A model generated the notes under the pieces. It worked only from the letters and a program-made list of their open reading frames with translations. It searched no databases and had not been told where the DNA came from. The translations under genes were made by a program, and so were the position numbers. From NCBI GenBank assembly GCA_965112735.1, contig OZ218963.1:62001-126000 (forward strand): a stretch of DNA of 64,000 bases, read 5' to 3'. The DNA is from Phaeosaccion multiseriatum. Lineage: Eukaryota; Ochrophyta, other classes. Positions 39,785 through 51,778 of this stretch are shown piece after piece (positions within the stretch are counted from its first letter, which is position 1; every line of letters starts with the position of its first letter).

Positions 39785-42700
39785 CCAACAAGCCTATTGA
39801 ATTGCCCCCCGCCCTCTGACCTTGGTGGCCTGATGCCCCCCCTGCCCCCCCAAGTACCGCATGCAGAAGTGCCTGTCGCTCTCGCTCTCCATGCTGCGAG
39901 CCGTTGCTTGGGGCAGGGGCAGGGGCTTGTTGTGGCAGATGAGGGAGTGGAGGTTGTCGGATAAGTCAGTGATCTTGGTGGAGGCGATGGACGAGTCGAA
40001 CAGGTCTGTTCGAGAGTATGGACGGCAGTGGATGGGAGCCGAGAGGAGGGCAGGGGATGGCAGGGGATGGCAGGGGGTGGGAGGGGAGGGAGCAGGGGCC
40101 ACAGGGAAGGGTTAGGAGGTGCACGAATCACAGGGAGGAGCAGGATGGTAAGGGCACGGCAAGAGCAAAGCAAGGGCAAAACATGGGCAAGGCATATGGG
40201 CAAGGCATATGGGCAAGATATATGGGCAAGGCGTATGGGCAAGGCAAGAGCAAAGCATATGGGCAAGGCGGGCATTGGCAAGGAACATGGGCAAGGCATA
40301 TGGGCAAGCAGCTCCCGGCATTGTACGGCCCCTCCCGCCCACCTGCCCGGCCTTGTCTTCATAGACCAACCCGCCAACCCTTGCTGCCGACCCATGGCGT
40401 CGGTTACTCACCTCCCAGACGCTCCTTGACGTCATCCCTGAGCGTGAAGGCGTCTGCCTGCTCCTTGCTGAGCCGAACCGCCCTCGAGCAGGACCCTTCC
40501 TTCTCCGTCTCACCCCCGCCCTTCCCGTTGCTGCCGAAAGGGGAAGAGCAGAGGGGAGGACAAGAGGGGAGGGGAAGGGAGGAATGCATGAGTGGCAGCA
40601 TATGGGATTCTCACTCAGAGAGTCAGTCAAAAGCCAAAGTCAAGTACTTGGCATCTACTGCCATCCATCGAAGCCCTTGCCGTGCAGTGCCATCCCCTCC
40701 CACCTGCTGGCCTGCAGCCCGATGCCCTGCATAACTTCCGCCGACTCGTCCTCGTTGGTCAGCAGCGTGATGCCTCCATCCGCTGCCATCCACCCCCCTC
40801 CCCCCGGGGGCAGCAGACCCAGCAGGAAGGCCGCGGCACTCTGCTGCGTGCGCATGTAATCGGTGCAGCGCACATAGAGCTCGTCTGCTGCCATCCCGCC
40901 TGACTCTGACCCTGAGCCTGCGGGCCCCTTCTGCTGCTTGAGGAGGCCTCCGTAGGCCTCTCCGTAGGCGGCCCCCAAACGGAGGTGCTGAGCGGCGCCG
41001 TACTCGCTGAGCTGCCCCGGGAAGCACTCGCCCTTGGAGGCGCCCTCCACCATTAGGGCCAGTGCCTGAGAGAGGAGGGGTGTCAGGACAGAGGGGTGAA
41101 GGGTGTCAGGACAGAGGGGTGAAGGGTGTCAGGACAGAGGGGGTGAGGGGTGTCAGGACAGAGGGGTGAGGGGTGTCAGGACAGAGGGGTGAGGGGTGTC
41201 AGGACAGAGGGGTGAGGGGTGTCAGGACAGGGGGGTGAGGGGTGTCAGGACAGAGGGAAGGGGCGGGTTGAGTGTCAGAACAGTAGGTGGGTGATGGGTG
41301 TCAGGACAGTAGGTGGGTGATGGGTGTCAGAACAGTAGGTGGGTGATGCGTGTCAGGACAGTAGGTGGGTGATGCGTGTCAGGACAGTAGGTGGGTGATG
41401 AGTGTCAGGACAGTAGGTGGGTGATGGGTGTCAGGACAGTAGGTGGGTGATGGGTGTCAGGACAGTAGGTGGGTGATGGGTGTCAGGACAGTAGGTGGGT
41501 GATGGGTGTCAGGACAGTAGGTGGGTGATGGGTGTCAGGACAGTAGGTGGGTGATGGGTGTCAGGACAGTAGGTGGGTGATGAGTGTCAGGACAGTAGGT
41601 GGGTGATGGGTGTCAGGACAGTAGGTGGGTGATGCGTGTCAGGACAGCAGGTGGGTGATGGGTGTCAGGACAGTAGGTGGGTGACGGGTGTCAGGACAGT
41701 AGGTCACAGGGAGCCAGTCGGGGGGGCAATAGACCCAATGAGGCCCAATTAATGAGGCCCAATCCACCCTACCCACCACCGATCAACCCATCTGTTCTCC
41801 CCCTGCCCCTCCCCCATACATTGCCATCCTCAAGACCCCTTCCCTCCCGTATGCTTAGACGGACTCCCGATAGCCAACACATGAAACAAAAAGCCCTCAA
41901 TCAGATGACTCACCAGCGGATGTCCCGGAGCCAGCGCCCTCTCCACCTCCTCCCCCTCTGTGTTGACGACCTTGTACCTGCCAATGGCCTCCCACGCCTC
42001 TGCCACATGTCCTGAGAAGGGCGGGCACATGAAGTGACTCTCCTCAGGGGCCGGGAGGGGACTGCTCCAAGGGATCTGGTGGATAGCGGAGCGGTCACCG
42101 TGCCGAATGGTCATCTGGTGGTGGTGGGGGGGGGGAGGGAGAGAGAGTGAGGGAGAGAGGAGGAGAGATCGAGAGAGAGAGAGGGAGCGATTCGGTCCAT
42201 CGCGCACACACACACACACACCCACACACGCACCTGCACCATCTGCAGCTCCAGGCCGTGGTCTTTGGGCAGGGGGGGCGGGTACGAATGCGGGGCGTCG
42301 CAGTAGGGGTCAGAGGTGGAAGGGAAGGGCCGCGGTACCTCATCTTCATGCGGCCGCTTCTTCTTCTGCTTCTTCTGCTGTTGCTGTATCACCAACGGGT
42401 GGGCTTGATCTTCGTACTGTATGTAGTCGCGGTGGACAGGCAGCCCCGCCCCTGCCCCTCCTCGCCAACCAAAGGCCGTCTTCCACCAAGGGCCCGCGCC
42501 TGCCCCTCCCTCGCCTCCTCCTCCTCCTGCTGCTGCTGTTGGTGCTATTTCCCATCCACTGCCATCTGTCTCCCCGCTCCTCACGGGCTGGAGCAGGGCG
42601 GCCCGTGCCGATAGCCCGAGCACGGTAACTGTGACTGTGACTCCGGCCCCGAGCAGGCCCATACGCCTCCACGATCTCTTGCGTGATGCTCCCTTGTCCC

Positions 42701-43055
42701 CCCCCCCGTCCCTGTCTCTATTGTACATTCCTTCAGATGCGTCTTCCAGTCCCCGCTCTGCGTCGCGCTCTCGGTCCTCCTGAGGAGAGGGGCAGCGGAG
42801 CAGAGGGGTGTGTGAGTAGTGAGTGAGTGAGCAAGCATGCAAGGCAAGCCAGAGCAGCAGCAGGAGTCAGTCAACAGGGAGGCAGCATGAAGTGCAGCTT
42901 CTCACGCCCCCGGGAGCCACTGCATCGCAGAAGGACTTGGGAACTTCCCTGGGAACTTCCCTCCCATCCACATACGCACGCACGCACTCGCTCACCCTGC
43001 CACCCAGCCTGTATTGCGTTCCTCGTCTCACCTCCACGTCTCTATCAGTGGCCAT
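37935..43055 (-). CDS. Golgi-type histidine acid phosphatase (xylosyl-phosphatase-like)
   Basis: Exons 43055-43032, 42779-42234, 42114-41914, 41065-40704, 40530-40412, 40005-39821, 39432-39276, 38450-38317 and 38072-37935 keep phase and give 621 residues. An N-terminal membrane segment (MGLLGAGVTVTVTVLGL, about residues 40-60) precedes a low-complexity stem. The catalytic RHGDR lies near residue 194. CFPGQLSEYGAAQHLRLG and ELYVRCTDYMRTQQSA follow, then the proton donor motif LFSGHDTVIAPVLAALG (near 512). YASHVVFELW and a Cys-bearing C-terminus (FCSLSVFGKTV) end the protein. The family removes phosphate from phosphomonoesters. A type II membrane anchor and this layout fit 2-phosphoxylose phosphatases of glycan assembly better than secreted acid phosphatases, but the substrate is inference. 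The start in the 24-base first exon is the least certain point. Confidence 0.85.
38527..39252. repeat. 22-25-bp minisatellite, unit CTCTCTCTGCCTGCCCATACG
   Basis: About 30 units fill most of an intron of the phosphatase gene (38451-39275). Length variants of the CT run (CTCTCT, CTCTCTCT) and a few point variants occur. The core GCCCATACGC is the GGC(A/G)TATGGGC motif found dispersed elsewhere. All six frames are open through it, giving spurious long reading frames. Confidence 0.97.
39714..39785. repeat. (CAA)n microsatellite
   Basis: About 23 AAC/CAA units lie in the intron between 39433 and 39820 of the phosphatase gene, with one CAG and one CCA interruption. Confidence 0.93.
40178..40316. 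repeat. GGGCAAGGCATAT tandem array
   Basis: About nine imperfect copies of GGCATATGGGCAA lie in the intron 40006-40411 of the phosphatase gene. This is another amplification of the GGC(A/G)TATGGGC core. Confidence 0.9.
41077..41703. repeat. 25-bp minisatellite with GTGTCAGGACAG core
   Basis: Two adjacent subfamilies fill the intron 41066-41913. The first is GTGTCAGGACAGAGGGGTGAGGG-like (about eight copies). The second is GTGTCAGGACAGTAGGTGGGTGATG-like (about 17 copies). Point variants (GATGCG, GATGAG, AGAACAG) mark individual copies. Confidence 0.95.
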
Positions 43056-43246
43056 TGCGGCTCTTCCGCTCCAAACGGAGCTGTCGGGCCTGCTGCTGCG
43101 CAGGATGGCCCCCTGGCCCACAGACCGGGGCGGGGGGGGAGGGGGGCCCTGCCTGGACCTGCCCAGACTCACGAGGTTTCCTGTACTCCCTGTGCATGCG
43201 AGAGAGAGGCCAATGGCGGGGTGTGGGAGAGAGAGCGAGAGGTCAA

Positions 43247-43303
<57 letters not shown>

Positions 43304-43836
43304 GAGGAGAGGGGAGAGGGAGAGAAAGAGAGGAGAGAAATTAAGGAGAAGCGGAGAGAGAGAATGACGAGAAGCAGAGAGAGTGAGAGAGAGAAGCAGA
43401 CATGAGGGGAGAGAGATGCAGAAAGAAGACGGGGGCGGCTCAGTACAGGGAAGAGAGGGACGGGGAACAAGTCCGATTAACCTAAGGCAGAGCAGCGTGA
43501 TGCAGGCGCCCCGACGGCGCAAGATACTCCCTCGCCCACGCGCTCACCGTAAGCGCTGCTCAGCCTGCCCACCTTACTGCGGGGACTGGGCATGAGCTAG
43601 AGAGAAGGGGTTGGTTTGTATTTAGAGAAGGTTTTGGTCACACAAAACACAAAACAACATCCCCTCTTTGGTGTCAGGACCAGCCCTATCGTAAGCAACG
43701 GTCACATGAGCCTCAGCCCCCAGGCCAACCCACTCATATTGAATTGGACGGGTTTGTCAGGAGAGAGGAGAGGGCAGACAATGAACAGAACGTAGGAGGA
43801 GTGCCTGAGTCGACGGAGGCCACACTAGCGTGGACG
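43056..43836. promoter_or_regulatory. Divergent intergenic region, phosphatase and IF-2 genes
   Basis: Outward-facing starts lie at 43055 (minus) and 43837 (plus). The gap holds a CA run and then a GA run at 43244-43300 and further GAGA-rich DNA to 43400. The last 200 bases before the IF-2 start are AT-richer (ACACAAAACACAAAACAAC at about 43640). An upstream 5' exon of the phosphatase gene near 43160-43200 cannot be excluded. Confidence 0.4.
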
Positions 43837-46489
43837 ATGGGAGTGAAGCGGACAATGGGGGCGGCGACAACAGCATCAGTCCTGGGGCTGGGGGCAATGA
43901 CGCTTCTAGGAGCATTGACAAGCGTAAGTGGATGGGTAGTGCCTGCCGGGCTGGCACCCCCGTTGGCGGGGAAGGACAGCGGCCGCAGAAGTAGCAGCAG
44001 CAGCAGCAGCGGTAGCAGCAGCAGAGGCAAGGGCCTTCAACAGGCGCTCGTCGCCAGCCGAGATGTTCGCTCCATTTCCACATGCGGCCTGGGGGGCGAG
44101 GTGAGCACTGTGCGAACGAGTCGGCTCATGCCGCTATACATGTCGAAGGAAGGCAGAGGCCCCCCGCCGGGCTATGGCAGGGATCAGGGGAGGGGAAGGG
44201 GGGCACCCCCGCCCGGGTATAGAGACAGACCTGGCTACAACGGGGGAGGAGGGAGAGGGCCTCCGCCGGGCTACAACGGAGGAGGCAGAGGGCCTCCGGG
44301 AGGGTACAATGGAGGGGGAGGGCGAGGGCCCCCGGGAGGGTACAATGGCGGGGGAGGGCGAGGCCCCCCACCGGGATACAGCGGAGGAGGGCGAGGGCCT
44401 CCTCCACCTGGCTACAGCGGAGGAGGAGGGAGGGGCTACCCCGGAAGGGGCCCCCCTGGGTACAGCGGTGGGGGCGGGAGAGGGTACGAGGGGGGAGGAG
44501 GGCGAGGGCCCCCGGGAGGAGGCTACGGAGGAGGAGGAGGGAGGGGCTACCCCGGAAGGGGGCCTCCCGGCTACAGTGGAGGGGGTAGAGGTCCTCCGGG
44601 AGGAGGAGGCGGAGGCTACCAAGGAGGAGGGCCAGGGCGGGGACCACCAGGAAGGAGAGGACCTCCCTTTGGGGGGGGAGGCCGAGGAGGAGAGGGGGGC
44701 AGCTATCAAGGGGGGAGGGGGGGCGGCATGGGGAGCCCAGGAGGGGGGCGAGGCTCCTACGGAGGGGACTACGGTGGAGCAGCAGACTTGTCGCCTGGGG
44801 GCAGGGGCGGCATGGGCAGGGGTATGCCCCCCCCCCCCCCTCTCGACAGTGACATGGGGGTGGACGGACGGCCGGCGAGGGGGGACCGCAGAGGGGGGGT
44901 GGGCAGGGGCAGGGGCTCGACGTCCTTCACCGGCAGGGGAGGGCCGGGCGGGGGGAGGGGCGGAGGGCGAGGCAGGGCCGGGGGCAGGAGCCAGGGCGGC
45001 GGCGGCGGTTACAGGTGACTGAGGAGATTGAGGGTGGATGGGGGAGGGCAGGGGAAGGCGTAGGGTATGGCGGAGCGGAGTGGACTTGGCGCAGGCATAT
45101 GGGTCTTGTTGGACTTGGTGCAGGCATATGGGTCTTGTTGGACTTGGCGCAGGCATATGGGTCTTGTTGGACTTGGTGCAGGCATATGGGTCTTGTTGGA
45201 CTTGGTGCCTGTGCCTGCGCTGATTTAGAACATTTGTATGGTGGTGTTGGTGGCCGGTGGACTGTTGCCTTTCTCTGCTGCGATGTCATGCCGTGCGGGG
45301 CGGTGCCGCGACATGTGTGGCGTGTTTGGTGTTTGCAACCACGCACTCTCTTTGACCGACTTGTTCCTCGTATCACCAACTGCCACACACACACAGTGAC
45401 TTTGACGATGGCGGCGGTTACATGGGCAGCGGTGCAATGTCCAACCCTGCCAACACGGAAAACTCCGCCTCTATGGACATGTTCGACGACGGTGATGCAG
45501 GCTACGCAGATCCCGTGGGGGGGGGCAGGAATCTCAGGTGGGTCGGGAGAAGGAGGGAGGAGAGGGGAGGAGGGGGAGGAGGGGGGGACGGACGTGACGT
45601 ATACTCACCGCGCACACACTGCATCAAACATCCCACGCACACTCACACACACACACACACACTGCATCAAACATCCACAAACGTATTCGAACCCTTACTT
45701 CAATGAATCAAAGCATACACAACCCCGCACTCAATTGATCAAAACAAAACAAAACACGTACGTACACCCCTTCCCCCCACAGGACACAACGGCGCCGGCC
45801 CAAGCAGCGAGGGGGGCGCAGAGGGGGGGCTCCGAAGGTGGCGCCTCCTCCTCCTCGGCCTGTGACTCTGCTCGAGCCAACTGTGACCGTGTTCGAGCTC
45901 GCCACCATGATGGACGTCAAGGTACGGAAGTTCGTTGGGGGCATTATGTATGTATTATCCTTTTGGGGGGGTGTTACTTCCTTTTGCTTGTAACTGTAAG
46001 AGTAAGTCAGTGAGTGAGGGGGCGCTTGTGAGGCGTTAAATCCCCCTCAGTCTCTGGGGGTGGGTGATGTTCTTGGCGTTGTCTTGTCTATTCGATGTCA
46101 CTCTAACACTGAAAGTAATACGATACGGGTATGTTCTATGGGTTGGCTGTTCGCACTCACTCACTCACTCACTCACGTGTACCCCCGTACTGTTGCTACT
46201 TTACTTCCTTCTCCCCTCTCCCTCCTCTTCCTTTTAGGTGGGGGAGGTGATCAAGTACCTCATGCTCAACGTCGGCGTCATGGCCGCAGCCCCCCAGAGC
46301 ATCGAGGCCGACGTGGCTGCAGCGGTGGCTGAGGCCTTCGGCAAGGAGGTGGTGAGAGAGGCCAGGGAGGAGGAGGTGTCCGCCCTTGGAGGGGACGGCG
46401 ATGAGAGGGGAGAGGCGGCGCTGGAGCTCATGGTGGGGGTGGACAGCGGGGAGGGAGGCACCGTCATCATGACCGACGAGGAGAAGGGT

Positions 46490-46535
<46 letters not shown>

Positions 46536-48852
46536 TAGGGGAAGAGGGGAGGGGAGGGCATGAGATAGCCTGTCCGGTCCTGTCCTGACACCTCTGATAT
46601 CGTAGCTGGCCTATGTGGCCTGTCCGGTCCTGTCCTGACACGTGTGAGCTCTGAGCTGTGAGGATGATCTGTGTGGTGTGTGGTGTGTGTGCGTGTGTGT
46701 GTGTGTGTGTGTGGGTGGGTGGGTGTGAGTGTGTGTGCCTGTGTGTGTGTGTGTGTGGTGTGTGGTGGGTGTGTGTGTGGTGTGTGTGTGTGTGTGTGCG
46801 TGTGTGTGTGTGTGTGTGTGGTGTGTGTGTGTGTGTGTGTGTGGTGTGTGTGTGTGTGTGGTGTGTGGTGTGTGTGCTGCTTGTTTGGATCGATCTGTCG
46901 CTCACGCACATGGTACTGCCCCCGTGGGGGCTCTCCGTGAGAGGTCAGAGGCATGTGGATTGTGGAGGAAAGGGGAAGAAGGGCTTGAGATTAGAGGCAC
47001 ACGCACACGACGGTTTCAGAGAAGAGGCATTCGAGGGCTTCCTCTTCCAAATATGCATCTCCCCCCTGCCTGCCCGCCTGTGAGCCCCCATTCACCAGCC
47101 GAAGAAGCCGCTCTGGTGACCCCCTCACACCTCTAAGCCGTTCCCTGCATCCCTCCCCTCCCCGCCTTATCCCTCTGTATCACCAACAGCCGCAGACGCG
47201 CTGCTGATGACGCCCCGCCCCCCCGTCGTGACCATCATGGGGCATGTGGACCACGGCAAGACGTCTCTGCTCGACGCCATTCGCAAGAGCAGAGTGGCGG
47301 ACAAGGAGGCAGGGGGCATCACGCAGCATGTCGGAGCCTACCAGGTGGGTGGGGAGTAAGTCAATGGGTGGGTGGGGAGATAGAGAGGGTGTGTGTGGGA
47401 GGGAGTGTGGGGAAAGAGAGGACTGAGCACCTGCTCTCTCTCTCTCTCTCTCTTGGCCGCTTGCTCCCTTCCTCCACCGCTTCTTCTTTTCACCCTCCCT
47501 CTTCCCTCCCATCCCCTCCCCTCCACACCATCCACTGCCATTCACTACTATCCCCCCCCCCCAGGTGACCACTGACGCCGGCCGAGACGTAACCTTCATC
47601 GACACCCCGGGCCACGCCGCCTTCTCTGAGATGCGATCCCGTGGGGCCACCGTAACGGACGTGGTGATCTTGGTTGTGGCCGCGGACGACGGAGTGAGCG
47701 AGCAGACCAAGGAGAGCATCGCCACCGCTCGCCTCGCTGAGGTATGTGTCCAGCCATCTCCTACCATCCCATCCTCTGCTTGTCAGCCCCGCCCTCCCAT
47801 CCCCCGTAACCCTCCACCCTCCCCGCCCTCTTTTCTCTCATACCTGAAGGTGCCCATCGTGGTGGCCATCAACAAGATCGACAAGGAGGGCGCTGACCCC
47901 GCCAAGGTGAAGAACGAGCTCATGGGCTTCGACCTCTTGCCAGAGGAGTTCGGAGGAGACACGCAGGTGTGTAGAGAACCAACGGGTACAGTCTGGCTGA
48001 GTGGTCGGAGAGTGTGGTGCAAACACTCTTCGTCTCGTCTCTTTCTCCGCATGCCCAAGTACTTCAAAGTTCATTCCCCTCCCACCCCCCCCTGTCCTGA
48101 TACCTGACACCTCTTCCTACTCCCTCACTCAGGTGGCCGAGGTGTCCGCGAAGCAGCTCACCGGACTGGAGAATCTGCTCGAAAAGGTCCTTCTCCAGAC
48201 CGATGTGTTGGACCTCCGGGCCAATAGTGAGGCCTCGGCGGAGGGCGTGCTGCTGGAGGCCCAGATGGAGAGGGGCCTAGGCACTGTGGGCACTCTCATC
48301 GTTCAGAAGGGAACCCTCAAGGTGAGGGAAGGGAAAGTATTATATATATAGGGTCTTTACTCTGGTGTACCCTAGAGAAGAACTGACGCAAACTGGAACT
48401 TTTTCTGCAGCTCACCTAACTTATGTACTCTCTTACTGAGTCACTGATCCACTCTCTTCACTCACTTCACTCCCTCATTCCCTCACTCACACACTCCACT
48501 CACCCACTCCCTTACTTACTTGCTCACCCACTCAACTCATCACAGGTCGGCGACTTCTTCATCTGCGGCTCGAGCTACGGCCGAGTGAGGACCCTCAGGG
48601 ACTTCAATGGCAAGAGGATAAAGGAGGCAGGACCGAGCACACCCGTGCAGGTCGGAGGCTTCGACGGCATCCCCTCTGCGGGTGACGCCTTCCTCGTCAC
48701 TGACAAGGAGGACACTGCCCGAGAGACGGCCCTCGCTCGCCGCAACCTCGCCAGGAACGCGGGGGCCGCGGTGGGCGCCAAGGCCATGCGTTCCAACATC
48801 GAGGACATTATCAACGGAGTCGTCAAGGAGGAGCCCAAGTAAGTTTCTGTCC

Positions 48853-48912
<60 letters not shown>

Positions 48913-49763
48913 CTGTCATATCCAGCTGTGGCTGCTCTGTCTCTCTCTGTCTCTACCTGTAGCTGGTGCTGCTGCTCTTGTTTTTGTGCTCTTGTCTCTG
49001 TGGCTTGTGGCGCACCTCTGCTCAATCGACGCATCCACTGCCATCCTCAGGGAGATTTTGGAGCTGTCCATCGTGCTCAAGGCGGATGTGGACGGCTCCG
49101 CTGAGGCTATCATGGGCGCCATTGAGGGGCTCAAGAGTGAAGACGACTATTTCAAGGTACAGTCATTGAGGAGAAGGAAGAGAACAAAAAATGTGATTCT
49201 CCCTTGTCCTCTCTCTTCGACACTAACCACCTACACCATTGACTGCCATCTTTACGTCCCCTCCCTTTGCTCCCTTAGGTCAAGGTCAACGTGGTGGTGA
49301 ACTCCGTGGGCGACCTCAGCAAGAGCGATGTAACTGTTGCTTCCGTGAGCAACGCCTTCGTGGTGTGCTTCAACGTGCAGGCCCACCAGGAGGCACTGGA
49401 CGAGGCCGTGAGGGAGCACATCGACATCGGCTACTACGGAGTGGTGTACGACATCCTCGACGATGTGCAGGCCAGGATGGATGAGATCCGGAGCCCCACG
49501 CCCGACGGAGAGTACATTGGAAAGGTACGTGCAGCGGCAGGGGGGTGGGCAGGGGTAACGGTTAGGGGTTAACGGTAAGGGGTTAACGGCAAAGCTGTAG
49601 CGGTAAGGGGGGGTGGATTGGATGGGTATGAATGTATGAATGAGTGTCGTGTCCCTGGTCCGACGGATCCGAGCCCTCTTCCTCCTCTCCGACCCCGCTT
49701 TGCTTGATACCGCCCCATTAATCTCCGCCCCCCTCCCTCACCCCCCTGTATCCTGAATGACCA

Positions 49764-49800
<37 letters not shown>

Positions 49801-50028
49801 CCGCTGTGAAGGAGGTGTTCAACATCGGCAAGGTGGGCAACATCGCGGGCTGCACCGTGCTGGACGGGCTCGTGAGGAAGAGGGCCAACTGCCGCATCAT
49901 GAGGAGGGGCCGGGTGCAGCACGAGGGAAGGCTCAAAACCCTCAAGAACCTCAAGCTCGACGCGGAGGAGATGGTCGCAGGCACCGAGTGCGGCATACAG
50001 GTTAGTCCATTTGTGTGGGGGAGGGGGG

Positions 50029-50076
<48 letters not shown>

Positions 50077-50337
50077 CAGGCGTGGGTGGGTGTGGGTGTG
50101 GCCGTGTGTGGGTGTGGCCGTGTGTGGGTGTGGGTGGGGGCGTATGTGAAAATGGGTACAAGCTGGTATGGAGGAGCTCTGGATAGATTGAGGTTATCGA
50201 CATGTTCGACGTGTGTACTCGGTGAGTGGAGTCGAACTGATCTAAAACTGTACCACTACGTACTGTGAACACAGGTGGAGGGCTTCGAGAACTTCGAGGA
50301 GGGAGACCACATCGAGTGCTACGTCGAGAAAAAGTAG
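43837..50337 (+). CDS. infB: Organellar (probably plastid) translation initiation factor IF-2
   Basis: IF-2 is a GTPase that places initiator tRNA on the bacterial-type small ribosomal subunit. Exons 43837-45014, 45397-45537, 45783-45921, 46238-46487, 47190-47344, 47565-47741, 47850-47966, 48133-48321, 48546-48838, 49051-49156, 49279-49524, 49800-50000 and 50275-50337 join in phase (1,084 residues). The first 120 residues look like a bipartite plastid presequence: hydrophobic [15 protein letters not shown], then Ser/Arg-rich sequence. About 250 residues of [11 protein letters not shown] repeats follow. The IF2_N helix is [20 protein letters not shown]. GTPase motifs are [31 protein letters not shown] and SAK. 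Domain II is [18 protein letters not shown]; domain IV has [15 protein letters not shown]. Mitochondrial targeting is the alternative. Confidence 0.93.
45083..45212. repeat. 29-bp tandem repeat in IF-2 intron 1
   Basis: About four and a half copies of GGACTTGGCGCAGGCATATG plus GGTCTTGTT, with GGTGCAGG variants. The unit again contains GGCATATGGG. Confidence 0.93.
46494..46880. repeat. (GT)n runs flanking a duplicated CCTGTCCGGTCCTGTCCTGACAC
   Basis: GT microsatellites at 46494-46534 and 46680-46874 lie in IF-2 intron 4. Between them a block of about 24 bases carrying the GTGTCAGGACAG motif (reverse complement) occurs twice, at about 46570 and 46620. Confidence 0.9.
47176..47189 (+). repeat. 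Dispersed motif copy TGTATCACCAACAG ending at a 3' splice site
   Basis: Type example of the GTTGGTGATACA family in sense orientation. The final AG is the acceptor of IF-2 exon 5. The same arrangement occurs at the lectin exon 4, phosphatase exon 9 and arrestin exon 6 acceptors. Confidence 0.85.
48854..48911. repeat. (TTG)n microsatellite
   Basis: About 19 TTG units lie in the intron following IF-2 exon 9. Confidence 0.95.
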
Positions 50338-51778
50338 AGAGCTAGTGCGACGTTGACAGAAAGTAGAGTACTAAGTGCAACGTCGAAAGAAAGTAGATAG
50401 TGGGACTGTAAGGGTTGTGTCGAAGGAACTCCAGTGCCATCTCGACAAGAAGCAGAGTGAGAGAGCACGAGATGGAAAGAGAGAGGGAGTGTGTGTGTGT
50501 GTGTGTGTGTCGACACACAGACCACATGCCAGTGGTATGTCGGCAACGAGGAGGAGGAGGAGGAGGAGGAGGAGGAGGAGGAGGAGGAGGACGGGGAGGA
50601 GTAGAGAGAGGGCGAGAGAAGAGGGAGGAGGGGTGGAGCAGAGCGTGGCCGGGAGGGGGCGGCAGTGTTTGGCGTGGCTGGCTTAGGTGGGGGAGCAGCG
50701 ATGGCAGTCGACGGCGGCAGACTAGGAGCTTCAAGGAGCCTCTGACAGGCAGTTAGGGACGGACGAGACAGTGTGACGCACGCGGGCACGGATGGGAAAG
50801 AGTGGATGGTTTCCGCGTACGTACCGTAGGCTTGATGTACTCTTGTAGAGAGGGCATTGATACACGGCTGCCGCAAATGGGAGGCAGCTAGTTGCAAAGC
50901 CTCTGGGATATTAAGTAATAAGTCAGTTAAAATAAAAAAAAGAGTGGGCATGAGTGGATCTGCCCTGGGTTATGAAGCTAGTCACCAATCGCTCAGTCTG
51001 TCAGCCACTCAGTCTCGTCTATCCGTCAGTCCGGCAGTCAGACAGTGTTGCAGCGCTTCAGGGCAGTGGATGGCAGTCTATGATGTTAACTGTGTTTTAA
51101 AAAAAGAGTGTGGTTGTACATAGTGTAGCCGTTTCACAGATGCAGAGCCATTAGTCGAGACCGACCATTCGACCATTCACCGGCATCGTCCACTGCCATC
51201 CCGCAATCAATCAGACCATCACTGCTGCCCAGGAGCCATAGAAGATCAAGAAGAAGAGGGAGAAGAAGACAGCCCACCTCAGCTGCTCACCTCAGCTGCC
51301 CACCTCCGCCGATGTCCAATGTGGGGCATGTGAAACACAAGCCTTCTTTTCTTCCTTCCAAACGCAAGCCGGGCTGCCTGTGGATCTCCCAGCTGTGAGT
51401 AGAGCCGATGCTAGCCCATATGCCCACAGCCCATAAACCCCATGGGGTCTAATGGGACAATGGCGCTCGTCCTCTCTCACCCTCCCCCCCTGGAGAATGT
51501 CGATGTCGATGTATTCGATATTGACCGAAAGTGAAAGAGGCCTCTTGCCAGAAACTCGCTTGGGTTGGCCCCACTTCTCCCCCCCCAGGCCTTCTGGGGA
51601 TGCCTCTCTCTCTCTCGCTCGCGTCTGTCTGCCTCTCTTCCCCTCCCTGCCCGCGGGTGCCATCCAGTGCCATCCAGACAGTCAGTAAGTCAGCAACAGG
51701 GGGGAGTTGTACACTTCACACAACTCCTACAAGTAGGTGTGCGTGTGTGTGTGTGTGCAGCATACATAAGTCAATAAT
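50338..51778. other. Convergent gap between IF-2 and arrestin copy 1
   Basis: The first 100 bases hold two copies of a GAAAGTAGA/ACGTCGA block derived from the IF-2 stop region. A GAG run lies at 50547-50590. From about 51150 the sequence is the 5'-most part of the segmental duplication and is repeated at 58810-59426. No gene was recognised. Confidence 0.5.

Noticed and set aside
41077-41703. Regular repeat array that could suggest a CRISPR locus
   Set aside because: Units are directly adjacent with no unique spacers, there are no cas genes, and the array lies in a eukaryotic intron.
44134-45156. Minus-strand Pro/Ser-rich frame of 340 codons
   Set aside because: It is the shadow of the GC-rich GGYN-repeat exon of IF-2.
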